Notes: a model not told the origin generated them from the letters alone. Positions 26,662-35,963 are shown, numbered from the stretch's first letter. The stretch is 64,000 bases of DNA from Eubacterium sp. (GCA_022511205.1 JAFLRY010000001.1:62001-126000), one strand, 5' to 3'. Numbers and translations: made by a program.

Positions 26662-26961
26662 TCATTTCATCAATTTTTGAAGCGTAAGAAGCAGATCGTC
26701 CACCGTTTCACTCTTCCCTGCTTTTATATCATCGGCAACGCAGGTTTTGATATGCGTTGAAAGAAGCTCACGGTTAAAGGCATTCAAGGCGGCGGTGGCG
26801 GCGGCAACCTGAGTGATAATATCGGTGCAGTAAGCGTCTTTTTCCACCATACCCTTAATGCCTCTTATCTGCCCTTCGATTCTGTTTAAACGATTGATGA
26901 GGCTCTTATACTCTTCCTCATTTCTTACTTTGGTTTTATGACAGCAATTACATTCTTCCAT
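26662..26961 (-). CDS. csoR: CsoR-family copper-sensing repressor
   Basis: A 99-residue all-helical repressor that releases DNA on binding Cu(I). The Cu-ligand set is visible as a Cys in KDAYCTDII and the STHIKTCVADDI pair (His and Cys). The N-terminus MEECNCCHKTK adds three more cysteines. The ATG at 26961 has an AAGGAG Shine-Dalgarno at 8 bases; the frame is open further upstream but that would cross the promoter. It heads the copA operon, and its own operator overlaps the promoter. Confidence 0.93.
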   Translation of the reverse strand: MEECNCCHKTKVRNEEEYKSLINRLNRIEGQIRGIKGMVEKDAYCTDIITQVAAATAALNAFNRELLSTHIKTCVADDIKAGKSETVDDLLLTLQKLMK

Positions 26962-26976
26962 AAATTTCAACTCCTT

Positions 26977-26993
26977 ATACCCATTAGGGGTAT
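26977..26993 (-). promoter_or_regulatory. Second CsoR-type operator
   Basis: ATACCC-n5-GGGTAT-like imperfect palindrome (ATACCCATTAGGGGTAT), just downstream of the -10 element and near the predicted transcription start. It matches the copper-operator pattern of G/C-tracts flanked by TAT. Confidence 0.65.
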
Positions 26994-26997
26994 TTTT

Positions 26998-27026
26998 ATT
27001 ATATACCCCCAAAGGGTATATGTCAA
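26998..27026 (-). promoter_or_regulatory. Consensus promoter of csoR-copA with operator in the spacer
   Basis: Minus strand TTGACA, 17-base spacer and TATAAT, both hexamers perfect. The palindrome TATACCC-n5-GGGTATA-like sequence at 27002-27020 fills the whole spacer, so bound CsoR would block RNA polymerase. Confidence 0.88.
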
Positions 27027-27035
27027 TAGGCATAC

Positions 27036-27064
27036 AAAAAACAGCACCGAATTATCGGTGCTGT
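27036..27064 (-). terminator. Intrinsic terminator after the zinc-ribbon gene
   Basis: Minus strand ACAGCACCGA pairs with TCGGTGCTGT around a four-base loop and is followed by six T residues. It separates this gene from the copper operon. Confidence 0.9.
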
Positions 27065-27080
27065 AGATCTTGAAATTCAA

Positions 27081-28025
27081 TTATTTCTTATGCTTTTCAG
27101 CCTTTTCTTTTTCCTTAGCATCATGCTCAGCAAGCTTTCTCTTGGCCTCTTCAACAACCCTTTTCTGCTCCTCTGCGGCCGCTTTCGCTGCTTCTTCACG
27201 AGCCTTTGCTTTTCTTTCGGCGTCTTCCTTAGCCTTCTGCTCCTTCGCGTCCGCCTTCGCCTTTCTTTCAGCCTCAAGCTCTTCATCGCTCTTAGCGGGA
27301 GCAACCGCAACGGCAACATTGATTCCCAGCGCAACAAGGAAAAGAACAACGGCAACAATATAACCCCATGCAAATCCGCCCGAAACGTTGATAGCGGAAA
27401 TCGCGCCAAAGGAGAATGCCGTGAAATCATTTCCGAGAGAAGCGGCAATAGAGAAGATTATCATTGAAGCTAAGGAAACGATAATTGCCAAAGATTCATA
27501 GATAACGCTTGACTTCGTTTTCGGCTTAGCGCACTTGATGATCGTCATAAAGAACGCGATAACAATGAAAATCAAAGAAAGCAGATACAGCACCGTTGCT
27601 ATAAACATAAAGGTAACAGGGCCGCTGTACGCTTCAAAGCCCATATTTGCAAAGATAAGTGATGAATTACCGGTGAGCTGAGAAATTATATCAAGGATAC
27701 CCTTATTGCCGGAAAGAGAAATAAGAGCCAGATCAAAGCCCGCGCCCGTTGAGCCTGCCTTAATAATCGACCAGGGAAGGATAAAAGCGATTACCTGAAT
27801 AAAGGTAAGAACGATCCTTGCGATACGAAGCTTGGTGCCAAAAAGTGAATACTTCACACGGTTTAAGGTTTTGTAAAACGTTCCAAAAGCTCTTTCGGCG
27901 TTTTTATTATCCTCTTCAAGCCTTTCCATCCAATTAAAGTTGGGAATAGATACTCCGCACTTTGAACATTCGGCCTTTATGTTCCAAAACGGTATTTTAA
28001 CTCCGCAATTAGGGCAGTTTGCCAT
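27081..28025 (-). CDS. Zinc-ribbon membrane protein with charged coiled-coil tail
   Basis: A 314-residue protein that I cannot assign to a named family. Residues 4-24 form a zinc ribbon (CPNC and CSKC). Four to five hydrophobic helices follow (about 70-235). The last ~75 residues are a continuous Lys/Glu/Ala helix (e.g. DAKEQKAKEDAERKAK) ending in Lys. Zinc ribbon and tail would both be cytoplasmic. A role in membrane organisation or scaffold binding is possible but not shown. It is monocistronic, between its own promoter and terminator. Confidence 0.75.
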   Translation of the reverse strand: MANCPNCGVKIPFWNIKAECSKCGVSIPNFNWMERLEEDNKNAERAFGTFYKTLNRVKYSLFGTKLRIARIVLTFIQVIAFILPWSIIKAGSTGAGFDLALISLSGNKGILDIISQLTGNSSLIFANMGFEAYSGPVTFMFIATVLYLLSLIFIVIAFFMTIIKCAKPKTKSSVIYESLAIIVSLASMIIFSIAASLGNDFTAFSFGAISAINVSGGFAWGYIVAVVLFLVALGINVAVAVAPAKSDEELEAERKAKADAKEQKAKEDAERKAKAREEAAKAAAEEQKRVVEEAKRKLAEHDAKEKEKAEKHKK

Positions 28026-28060
28026 AAGAACACCTCATCACTTAGAATATACCAATAATT

Positions 28061-28089
28061 ATTTTATAATGTTTAAATAAAAATGTCAA
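28061..28089 (-). promoter_or_regulatory. Sigma-A-type promoter for the zinc-ribbon membrane protein
   Basis: Minus strand TTGACA, 17-base spacer and TAAAAT in an AT-rich gap, about 40 bases before the start codon. Confidence 0.65.
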
Positions 28090-28096
28090 TATAAAT

Positions 28097-28132
28097 AAAA
28101 AAATAATGCCTTCCCATCACAGAGAAGGCATT
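28097..28132 (-). terminator. Intrinsic terminator after the AGCS symporter gene
   Basis: Minus strand AATGCCTTC pairs with GAAGGCATT and runs into a T-rich tract of about seven bases. Confidence 0.88.
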
Positions 28133-28139
28133 TGATTCA

Positions 28140-29534
28140 TCACTTCATTAGCTTTGATTTTTTTATGTATTCATTCGTATCCTTAGCAAGCACGCCCGAA
28201 AGAACCAGCAAACAAATCAGGTTTGGAATAGCCATAAGCGCGTTTGCGATATCGCTGAAGGACCATACGATATCAAGGGCAACCGTAGCGCCGATAAATA
28301 CGAATATCGAGAAAATAACCCTGTAAATATAGCAAACGTAGTGCTTTTTAAAGAGATATTCAAGGGATCTTTCGCCCTGATATTCCCAGCCGAGAATAGT
28401 AGAAAAAGCAAACATAAGAATACCTACTGTTACGAGTATCGCTCCGGGTTTACCGAGCGCGGATTCAAAGGCGGCAATGGTAAGCGGAGCGCCGGAAATA
28501 AGAGCTCCGTTTGCATCAACAGAGCCGATAACTCCCGAAGTCGCAATAGCAAGGCCTGTTATGGTGCAAACGATGATCGTATCGATAAAAGTGCCGCACA
28601 TATTTATGAAGCCCTGCTCAACGTGCTCGTCAGTTGAAACTGAGGAAGCGGTGATCGCCGCCGAGCCGAGACCTGCCTCGTTGGAGAAAACGCCTCTTGC
28701 AATGCCGTATCTTGCACTGCTGAGAACAGAAGCTGTTACAGTACCTGCAATGCCTCCGGCAACTGCTTTTCCGCCGAATGCCATTGAAAAGATCGTGGCA
28801 AGACCGGCGGGAATGTTTTTGAAATTAATGCAGATCACCGCAATACCCGCAACTATGTAGAAAACAGACATAATAGGTACGAGTATTGAGGATACCTTGG
28901 ATATGGATTTGATGCCGCCGAATACGATAACAGCAGTCAGAGCCCCAATAATAAGGCCTGTTACCCACGTAGGAACGGTAAAGGTGCTTTCCATCGAGCT
29001 TGAAATTGAGTTAGCCTGAGAGAGATTGCCGATACCGAAGGAAGCTATAACTGTAAACACGGCAAACGCGCCGGCAAGAAACGTTGCGATACCCTTATGC
29101 TTAAAGGCATTTTTGATCGTATACATCGGTCCGCCGACTGATTCGCCCTTTTCATTTACAGTGCGGTATTTAACGGCAAGTGCGCATTCCGCATATTTCG
29201 TTGTAATGCCGAAAGCCGCGGCGATCCACATCCAGACGAGCGCGCCGGGGCCGCCCATTATCATAGCTGTGGCAACGCCTACGATGTTACCCGTTCCGAT
29301 AGTTCCGGCAAGAGCGGTCATAAGAGCGGAAAAAGGAGATATCTCGCCTGTTTTTCCGTTTGTTTTCCTTGATTCGGGGCTGATAATTGCCGCAAGCGCC
29401 TTGGGAAGCCTGATCCACGGGATAAATCTCAGTCTGAACGTGAGGAAAATTCCCGTGCCGACCAAAAGCACAAGCGTAACGGGACCCCAAACAACGTCGT
29501 CAATGGAGTTGAGGATCTGTTGTAGCTTTTCCAT
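28140..29534 (-). CDS. alsT: Alanine/glycine:cation symporter (AGCS family)
   Basis: A 464-residue sodium-coupled transporter for alanine or glycine with about eleven membrane helices. Family features: WGPVTLVLLVGTGIFLT at the N-terminus, the signature GTIGTGNIVGVATA near residue 95, and FSNEAGLGSAAI near residue 285. It is 31 bases after trkH and precedes a terminator, so it is the last gene of the ABC-trkA-trkH operon. Sodium coupling links it loosely to the ion transport genes upstream. Confidence 0.93.
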   Translation of the reverse strand: MEKLQQILNSIDDVVWGPVTLVLLVGTGIFLTFRLRFIPWIRLPKALAAIISPESRKTNGKTGEISPFSALMTALAGTIGTGNIVGVATAMIMGGPGALVWMWIAAAFGITTKYAECALAVKYRTVNEKGESVGGPMYTIKNAFKHKGIATFLAGAFAVFTVIASFGIGNLSQANSISSSMESTFTVPTWVTGLIIGALTAVIVFGGIKSISKVSSILVPIMSVFYIVAGIAVICINFKNIPAGLATIFSMAFGGKAVAGGIAGTVTASVLSSARYGIARGVFSNEAGLGSAAITASSVSTDEHVEQGFINMCGTFIDTIIVCTITGLAIATSGVIGSVDANGALISGAPLTIAAFESALGKPGAILVTVGILMFAFSTILGWEYQGERSLEYLFKKHYVCYIYRVIFSIFVFIGATVALDIVWSFSDIANALMAIPNLICLLVLSGVLAKDTNEYIKKSKLMK

Positions 29535-29565
29535 AAATAAATCTCCTTTCGATCTATACTATGAT

Positions 29566-31011
29566 TTATTTTAATTTGTAAGTCCTTGGAGCGAAAAGAA
29601 TCAGTATCGGGAAAAGCTCAAGCCTTCCTGCCAGCATATCAAAGCAAAATACGATTTTTGAAAGCAAGCTAAACGAAGCATAGTTCCCCGTTGGTCCTAT
29701 CATTTCAAGACCGGGTCCTACGTTATTAAGGCATGAAATTACGGACGTGACAGTGGTAGGAGTATCAAATCCGTTTATCGAAATGATCAGCATTGAACCC
29801 AATAAGATTCCGAGATAAATGATAAGATATGAGTTAATTCCCGTGAGCACCTTTTTTTCAACAACGTTTCCGTTCATTCTGACTTTCGTTATGGCGTTGG
29901 GATTGAGTGCCTTTTTGATATCGGCGTGCATTTCCTTGAAATACAGCATAATACGCGTAACCTTCATACCGCCGCCCGTTGAACCTACGCTTCCTCCAAC
30001 GAACATCAGTGCTACCAGAAGCAGCTTACTGAAGGTATTCCACGTATTGAAATCAACGGTGCAGAAGCCGGTGGTACTCATAATCGCGTTTACGTTAAAT
30101 GCCGCGTCACGGATTGCGTCCGCAATATTTTCATAGCTACCCGCAATATTCAGAGTAATAAGTACAACGGAAATGAGGTTTAGTGAAACGTAAGTCCAAA
30201 ACTCTTCGTCTTTAAACGCACTTGAGAATCTTCTTATAAGAACGAAGAAATACAAATTGAAGTTTACGCCGAAAAGGAACATAAACACGATCAGTATCCA
30301 TTCAATAGTGGGGCTGTTATAAGACAATATTGAGGCGTTTTTAACGGCGAACCCGCCTGTGCCTGCGGTTGAAAAAGCGGTTGTGACCGCGTCAAAAAAG
30401 CGCATTTTCGTGAAGAAAAAGAGAATGAGCGCTTCTATAAGGGTCAAAGAGCAGTAGATAACGTAGAGTATTCTCGTACTGGTTTGTATCTTGGAAACCA
30501 CCTTGCCCGCCTTTGGACCGGGGACTTCGGCTTTCATTATATACATAGAATGGCTTTCGCTTTTGGGGATCAAAGCGATCATAAAGGAAAGAATTCCCAT
30601 ACCGCCTATCCAGTGGGTAAATGAACGCCAGAAAAGTATTGATTTCGGCAGTGCTTCGATCTCAGTAATTATCGTTGCGCCTGTGGTGGAGAAGCCCGAA
30701 CAGGTTTCAAAGAAAGCGTCTATATAATGAGGAACTGCTCCGCTGATAAGAAAAGGCAGTGCGCCGAAGGCAGACATTAATATCCACGAAAGGCCGCAGA
30801 TAACAAGCCCTTCTTTAGTAAATATACTTCTATCCTTTGGCTTTTTTGCCACCAGCAGTATGCCGAGAAAAAGCAAAAGCGCGGATGGCACGAGAAAAGC
30901 TATCGTTAATCCTTCGCTGTAATAAAAGGAAACGGTTATTGGCAGAAGCATAAGCGCGCCGACTACTAAAAATATTTTACCGAGTACATAAGATACTGCT
31001 CTGTAATTCAT
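29566..31011 (-). CDS. trkH: TrkH-family potassium channel subunit
   Basis: A 481-residue SKT-family potassium transporter with four M1-P-M2 repeats. The pore loops carry filter Gly residues in STTGATI, STAGTGGF, STTGFCT and NNVGPGL. The cytoplasmic partner TrkA is 50 bases upstream in the same operon. Substrate is potassium, with sodium or proton coupling depending on subtype; KtrB is the alternative name for short forms. Confidence 0.92.
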   Translation of the reverse strand: MNYRAVSYVLGKIFLVVGALMLLPITVSFYYSEGLTIAFLVPSALLLFLGILLVAKKPKDRSIFTKEGLVICGLSWILMSAFGALPFLISGAVPHYIDAFFETCSGFSTTGATIITEIEALPKSILFWRSFTHWIGGMGILSFMIALIPKSESHSMYIMKAEVPGPKAGKVVSKIQTSTRILYVIYCSLTLIEALILFFFTKMRFFDAVTTAFSTAGTGGFAVKNASILSYNSPTIEWILIVFMFLFGVNFNLYFFVLIRRFSSAFKDEEFWTYVSLNLISVVLITLNIAGSYENIADAIRDAAFNVNAIMSTTGFCTVDFNTWNTFSKLLLVALMFVGGSVGSTGGGMKVTRIMLYFKEMHADIKKALNPNAITKVRMNGNVVEKKVLTGINSYLIIYLGILLGSMLIISINGFDTPTTVTSVISCLNNVGPGLEMIGPTGNYASFSLLSKIVFCFDMLAGRLELFPILILFAPRTYKLK

Positions 31012-31061
31012 AAAGCACCTGAAAATCTTTCTGCAAATTAATTGAATACGGTTTACTCTGT

Positions 31062-32423
31062 TTAATCAAAAATATCCTTAAGCTTTTCGATCTTTCTCTC
31101 CTTGGAAACTACAACGATCCTGTCGCCTTCCAGAATAACGTCGTCGCCCTTGGGGAAGATGATTTTTCCTTTACGGCTGATTGAAGCGATAAGAATATCT
31201 CTCTTGAAATTGATCTCATTGAGAGGCTTATTGAGATTTCTCGTCTTGGAATCAACAAGGAACTCAGCGGCTTCAACCTTGCCGTCCACAAGCTTGTATA
31301 GGGTTTTCATCTCGCCTGAAGCGGCAAATCTTTTGGCGCGAACGTAGTGGGTTATCGCCTCAGCGGCAATTCCTGTTACGTTGATCACACTGTCTGTTGA
31401 GAATTTATCAAGAATGATAGAAAGATTGTCGTTATCTATTTTTGTGATATTCTTCGGAACTTTGCAGGCCTCGGCAAACGCCGTTACCATTATATTGATC
31501 TCGTCCGAATTCGTAAGGGTGATAACGGCATCCATTTTTTCGATACCTTCTTCTTTTAGGAAAGAGTATTCATTCGCGTCACCGCAAACAACTGTGGTAT
31601 CGTCTAAAAGATCAGAAAACTCATCGCACACAGCCTTATCCTTTTCGATGAGAATAACGTTTTTTCCTTGCTTTTCAAGCATTCCCGCAAGGTAAAACGC
31701 GATCCTTGATCCGCCGATTATCATGATGTCTTTAATATTGGCGAACTTTTTATTCGGGCTGAATTCCTTAACGATGGAAGAAAGGTACTTGTGGCTTCCC
31801 GTGATATAGATTTTATCATATGCCTTAATGCAGAAGTTTCCGTTGGGAATATAAACCTCATCGCCTCTTTCTACGGCGCATATGAGCATTTTTTTCTTAA
31901 ACTGAGATGATATATCCCAAACGGTTTTATCGGCAAAACTGCTTTCAGGATGGATCTTAACCTCCGCCAGATCCACAAGTCCGTCCGCAAAAGTATCTAT
32001 CTGCATTGCGCTGGGGAACTGAATTATCCTTGAAATCTCAAGCGCGGCGCTGAAATCGGGATTAAAGAGCATTGAAATACCCAGCTCTGATCTCATAAAA
32101 TTGATCTGCTTCATATATTCGGGGTTTCTTACGCGCGCAACAGTGTGTTTAGCGCCAAGCTTCTTCGCGATAATACAGGAAAGTACGTTGTATTCATCAG
32201 AAGCAGTGCAGGCGATGAGAATATCGGTTTTCTTAACTCCCGCTTCTTCAAGATCGTGCCTGATAACAGCTCCGCCGACCATTCCCTGAACGTCGTAATT
32301 GTCTACGATGTTATTTACGATTTCCTCTTTCTTGTCAAAAACCGTGATATTATGGTTTTCGTCTGAAAGACTTTTCGCAAGAGTTGTTCCGAGCTTTCCG
32401 CAGCCAACAATTATAATGTTCAC
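31062..32423 (-). CDS. trkA: TrkA potassium uptake regulator, two RCK domains
   Basis: A 453-residue cytoplasmic protein with two RCK_N/RCK_C units. The first Rossmann motif is GCGKLGTTLAKSL near residue 7 and the second starts near residue 228 (IIGGSRIAFYLAG). NAD(H) or ATP binding to these domains gates TrkH. It overlaps the ABC transporter stop by 4 bases (ATGA), so its translation is coupled to the exporter, an unusual partner. Confidence 0.93.
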   Translation of the reverse strand: MNIIIVGCGKLGTTLAKSLSDENHNITVFDKKEEIVNNIVDNYDVQGMVGGAVIRHDLEEAGVKKTDILIACTASDEYNVLSCIIAKKLGAKHTVARVRNPEYMKQINFMRSELGISMLFNPDFSAALEISRIIQFPSAMQIDTFADGLVDLAEVKIHPESSFADKTVWDISSQFKKKMLICAVERGDEVYIPNGNFCIKAYDKIYITGSHKYLSSIVKEFSPNKKFANIKDIMIIGGSRIAFYLAGMLEKQGKNVILIEKDKAVCDEFSDLLDDTTVVCGDANEYSFLKEEGIEKMDAVITLTNSDEINIMVTAFAEACKVPKNITKIDNDNLSIILDKFSTDSVINVTGIAAEAITHYVRAKRFAASGEMKTLYKLVDGKVEAAEFLVDSKTRNLNKPLNEINFKRDILIASISRKGKIIFPKGDDVILEGDRIVVVSKERKIEKLKDIFD

Positions 32424-34180
32424 GATTCGCTCCTCCTTAAACCGCTGAACTGACTATAATACAGTTTATTATAAAATCCTTTTTTGTCAAGTAATTCTTT
32501 ATGAGTTCCCGTTTCAATAACCGTTCCGTTATTCATAACGAGTATCAAATCAGCGTTTTTAATGGTTGAAAGCCTGTGGGCAACGATAAAGGTGGTCTTG
32601 CCCTTCATCAAAGTGTTGAACGCCTTTTGAATTCTGATCTCCGTTCTCGTATCTATGCTGGAGGTCGCCTCGTCAAGAATAAGCATCGGCGGATTGACCA
32701 GCATAAGCCTCGTTATGCACAAAAGCTGTTTTTGACCTTGGGAAAGATTGCCGCCGTCCGAGCCGATGACCGTATCGTAGCCCTTCGGCAAACGCTTGAT
32801 AAAGGAGTGGGCATGGGCTTTTTTCGCCGCTTCGATCGCTTCTTCTGTGGTAGCGTTCGGCTTTCCCATACAGATATTTTCAAGCACTGTGCCGCTCTTC
32901 AGCCAAGTGTCCTGCAACACCATGCCGAAGGCGTTGCGGAGCGATCTAACATTGATATCGTTATAATCTATGCCGTCAGCGGAGATAGAACCCCCGTTTA
33001 TATCGTAAAACTTCATCAAAAGATTGATAAGCGTTGTTTTACCGCAGCCTGTGGGGCCAACGATCGCAACCCTCATACCCTCTTTGATGTCAAGCGATAA
33101 GTCTTTGATAAGCTCCTTATCCTCCGTGTAGCTGAAGGAAACGTCATCAAGAACGATGTTGCCCTTTACGTTCTCAAGCACAGTATTTTCATCTGTATCG
33201 GGCTTGACTTCCTTTTCCTCGATAAGCTCAATAAGTCTGCCGGCGCAGGCAAGGGAGTTTTGAAGCTCCGTGATAACACCGCTGATCTCATTGAAGGGCT
33301 TCGTATACTGATTGGCATACGCCAAAAACGAAGCGAGGATACCGACTGTTATTCCGCCGTAGCCCGAAACAGCCATTATCGCTCCGAAAAGTGCCACCGC
33401 CGCATAGACGATACTGTTTACAAATCTCGTTGCGGGATTTGTTATTGAGGAATAAAAGGTTGCGCGCAAGGAATATTTTCGAAATCTCTCGTTGATCTCG
33501 TCAAACTTTTCCATATTCTGCGCTTTGTGGCCGTACGCCTCGATGACCTTTTGATTGGTTATCATCTCGTCTACGAAGGCGGTCTGCTCTCCCCTTGTCT
33601 CACTCTGAAGCTTAAACATCGAATAGGTTTTGTTTGCGATGAATTTTGCGATAAAGAACGAGAGCGGCGTTAAAACCACAACTACTATCGCGATCCAAAC
33701 GTTTATGGAAAGCATAAAGAAGAGCGTTCCGATAATCGTAGCAACACCTGTAAATAGCTGAGTGAAACCCATCAGCAATCCGTCCGCGAACTGATCCGCG
33801 TCCGATATAACCTTGCTGACGGTATCTCCGCTCGAGTGGGAATCGAGATAGGTAAAGGGCAGCACTTCGATTTTTTTAAACGCCTTATCCCTCATATCTC
33901 TTACTACGTTGAAGGTGATCCTGTTATTGAATACGTTCATCACCCACTGAAGCAGTGCGGCAACGAGAACTATCACGGCTATCTGGATCAGAAGCTTTGT
34001 GATCGAATCAAAATCAACGTTATTTTTTGCTACGATAAAGTCTATCGCCCTGCCCACTAAAACGGGAACATAAAGGGTAAGCGCAGTTGAAAGTACGGCA
34101 AAAATCAGCGAAACAAAGATGAAATATTTGTATCTGCCGACGTAGGACAATACTTTTTTAAGAATCGTTTTATTCTTCAT
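32420..34180 (-). CDS. ABC exporter half-transporter B (canonical NBD)
   Basis: A 586-residue type IV ABC exporter with an N-terminal six-helix domain and C-terminal NBD: Walker A GPTGCGKTT, signature LSQGQKQ, Walker B MLILDEATSSID with the catalytic Glu, and the switch His in IVAHRLST. The start at 34180 has an AGGAGG Shine-Dalgarno 7 bases upstream inside the preceding gene, giving an 11-base overlap; the longer open frame is not needed. With the upstream gene it forms a probable heterodimeric multidrug or lipid exporter. Confidence 0.9.
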   Translation of the reverse strand: MKNKTILKKVLSYVGRYKYFIFVSLIFAVLSTALTLYVPVLVGRAIDFIVAKNNVDFDSITKLLIQIAVIVLVAALLQWVMNVFNNRITFNVVRDMRDKAFKKIEVLPFTYLDSHSSGDTVSKVISDADQFADGLLMGFTQLFTGVATIIGTLFFMLSINVWIAIVVVVLTPLSFFIAKFIANKTYSMFKLQSETRGEQTAFVDEMITNQKVIEAYGHKAQNMEKFDEINERFRKYSLRATFYSSITNPATRFVNSIVYAAVALFGAIMAVSGYGGITVGILASFLAYANQYTKPFNEISGVITELQNSLACAGRLIELIEEKEVKPDTDENTVLENVKGNIVLDDVSFSYTEDKELIKDLSLDIKEGMRVAIVGPTGCGKTTLINLLMKFYDINGGSISADGIDYNDINVRSLRNAFGMVLQDTWLKSGTVLENICMGKPNATTEEAIEAAKKAHAHSFIKRLPKGYDTVIGSDGGNLSQGQKQLLCITRLMLVNPPMLILDEATSSIDTRTEIRIQKAFNTLMKGKTTFIVAHRLSTIKNADLILVMNNGTVIETGTHKELLDKKGFYNKLYYSQFSGLRRSES

Positions 34181-35894
34181 AAGTATCCTCCTCTCCAAAC
34201 TGCGAATCGTATATTTCTTTGTATACGTCACAGTTTTCAAGAAGCTCCTTATGAGTGCCGATGCCTACCGCCGCGCCGTCGTCAAGCACGATGAGCTTAT
34301 CGGCGCACATAACTGATGAGGCGCGCTGGCTGACGATAAACACAGTGGGAGCGTAATCAAGGCTGAGTATCTCCTCGCGCATCGCTGCTTCGGTGGCGAA
34401 ATCAAGGGCAGAGGTACTGTCATCAAGAACGAGTATCTCCGGCTTTCTCACAAGCGCCCTCGCAACGGAAAGCCTTTGCTTCTGACCGCCGGAAAGGTTT
34501 GAGCCGTTTTGCTCTATCTCAGCGTCAAGCCCGCCCTTTTCCATTACGGAATCAAATATCTGCGCTTTTTTCAGCGCTTCAAGCATATCCTCATCCGTGG
34601 CGTTTTCGTCGCCCCATTTGAGGTTATCTCTTACAGTGCCTTTAAAAAGCGCCGCCTTTTGAAGGGCGAAACCCGTCTTTTGGCGAAGCTCGTCGTCGGA
34701 ATAAGCCTTAACGTCAACACCGTCAACCAGCACTTCTCCCTCGGTGGCATCATAAAAATGCGGAATGAGAGAAACGAGGCTCGTTTTTCCGCTTCCCGTA
34801 CCGCCTATAATTCCTATAACGCTTCCCTTTTCCGCGCTGAAGCTGATATTTTCAAGGGAATTTTCGGAAGCGCCCTTGTATTTCAACGAAACGTTTTTGA
34901 AATCTACTGCGTTATCCGTCTGCTTACCGTTGTTTGAATTATGCTCGAGCGTGTTTTCAAGCTCTAAAACGCCCTCTATTCTTGAAGCGCAGGCAAGCGC
35001 CTTCGTAACCGTTACGATAAGATTCGCAAGCTTTATCAGCTCAATGAGTATCTGGCTCATATAGTTGTAGAGCGCAACAACTTCGCCCTGCGTGAGATTA
35101 CCTGAATCCACCTGAAGCGCGCCGCTGTAGATAAGAAGCACTACGGCAAAATTGATTATAACGTAGGTTACGGGATTCATCAGCGCGGATATTCTGCCCA
35201 CTGCCTTTTGAAGGTGGGAAAGGAATTTGTTCTTCGCTACGAAATCCTCAATCTCGTTTTCTTCCTGCGTAAAGGCTCTTATTACTCTTGCGCCGCTTAA
35301 ATTCTCTCTCGTTTTGAGCGTTATCACATCAAGATTATTTTGTATTTTTCTGTATTTCGGAATGGTGTACGCCATAATTCCAAAAACCACTAACGATAAA
35401 AGCGGGATCGCGCCGGCGAAAATCAGAGCTGATTTAACGTCTACGGTGAATGCCATTATCATCGCGCCGAACACGATAAAGGGACTGCGCAGAAACAGGC
35501 GCAGAACGAGGTTGACGCCGTTTTGCACCTGATTTGAATCTGTATTTATCCTTGTGATAAGGCTTGAAGTGCCGATTTTATCAAGCTCGTTAAATGAGAG
35601 TGACTGAATTTTTTCGAAAAGCGCGTGGCGAAGCTCCATACCAAAGCCCGTTGCCGCCTTTGCCGCGAAGTACTGAGCCGTGATTGAAGCCACCATTCCC
35701 ACTACAGCAAGGAGAACGAGTATTCCGCAACGAGTAAGAATGAAGCCGAGATCATTATTAATAATGCCCTTGTCAATTATCGCGGCAACAACGAGGGGAA
35801 CTATAAGCTCAAAAGCCGCTTCAAGCATTTTGAAAAGCGGCGCGAGGAAAGATTCTTTTTTGTAATTTTTCAGAAATATGAGCAATTTCTTCAT
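34170..35894 (-). CDS. ABC exporter half-transporter A (degenerate catalytic site)
   Basis: A 574-residue ABC exporter half. Walker A is GGTGSGKTS, the signature is NLSGGQKQRLSVARAL, but Walker B reads LVLDDSTSALD, with Asp where the catalytic Glu should be, and the switch region reads IVSQRASS with Gln instead of His. This one-degenerate-site pattern is known for heterodimeric exporters such as TM287/288 and BmrCD. The substrate is unknown. It is the first gene of the operon with trkA, trkH and alsT. Confidence 0.9.
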   Translation of the reverse strand: MKKLLIFLKNYKKESFLAPLFKMLEAAFELIVPLVVAAIIDKGIINNDLGFILTRCGILVLLAVVGMVASITAQYFAAKAATGFGMELRHALFEKIQSLSFNELDKIGTSSLITRINTDSNQVQNGVNLVLRLFLRSPFIVFGAMIMAFTVDVKSALIFAGAIPLLSLVVFGIMAYTIPKYRKIQNNLDVITLKTRENLSGARVIRAFTQEENEIEDFVAKNKFLSHLQKAVGRISALMNPVTYVIINFAVVLLIYSGALQVDSGNLTQGEVVALYNYMSQILIELIKLANLIVTVTKALACASRIEGVLELENTLEHNSNNGKQTDNAVDFKNVSLKYKGASENSLENISFSAEKGSVIGIIGGTGSGKTSLVSLIPHFYDATEGEVLVDGVDVKAYSDDELRQKTGFALQKAALFKGTVRDNLKWGDENATDEDMLEALKKAQIFDSVMEKGGLDAEIEQNGSNLSGGQKQRLSVARALVRKPEILVLDDSTSALDFATEAAMREEILSLDYAPTVFIVSQRASSVMCADKLIVLDDGAAVGIGTHKELLENCDVYKEIYDSQFGEEDTYEE

Positions 35895-35933
35895 AATTCA
35901 CCAAAAAACAAATATCGTAATTTTGCTGTATAG

Positions 35934-35963
35934 ATTATAATACCCAAGTTATAAAGAAATCAA
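35934..35963 (-). promoter_or_regulatory. Promoter of the ABC-trkA-trkH-alsT operon
   Basis: Minus strand TTGATT, 18-base spacer and TATAAT, about 40 bases before the first ABC gene; divergent from the DUF2809 promoter. Confidence 0.6.

Noticed and set aside
26977-27020. Inverted repeats as ends of an insertion element
   Set aside because: They are CsoR-type operators in a promoter, with no transposase or target duplication.
26962-27033. 24-residue N-terminal extension of CsoR
   Set aside because: It lies on the promoter and operators; the ATG at 26961 has an AAGGAG site and gives the usual CsoR length.
27070-27467. Long plus-strand open frames opposite the zinc-ribbon protein
   Set aside because: They are antisense shadows of a Lys/Glu/Ala-repeat coding region, which lacks stops in the reverse frames. 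Products are low-complexity Ser/Phe/Leu with no ribosome-binding site.
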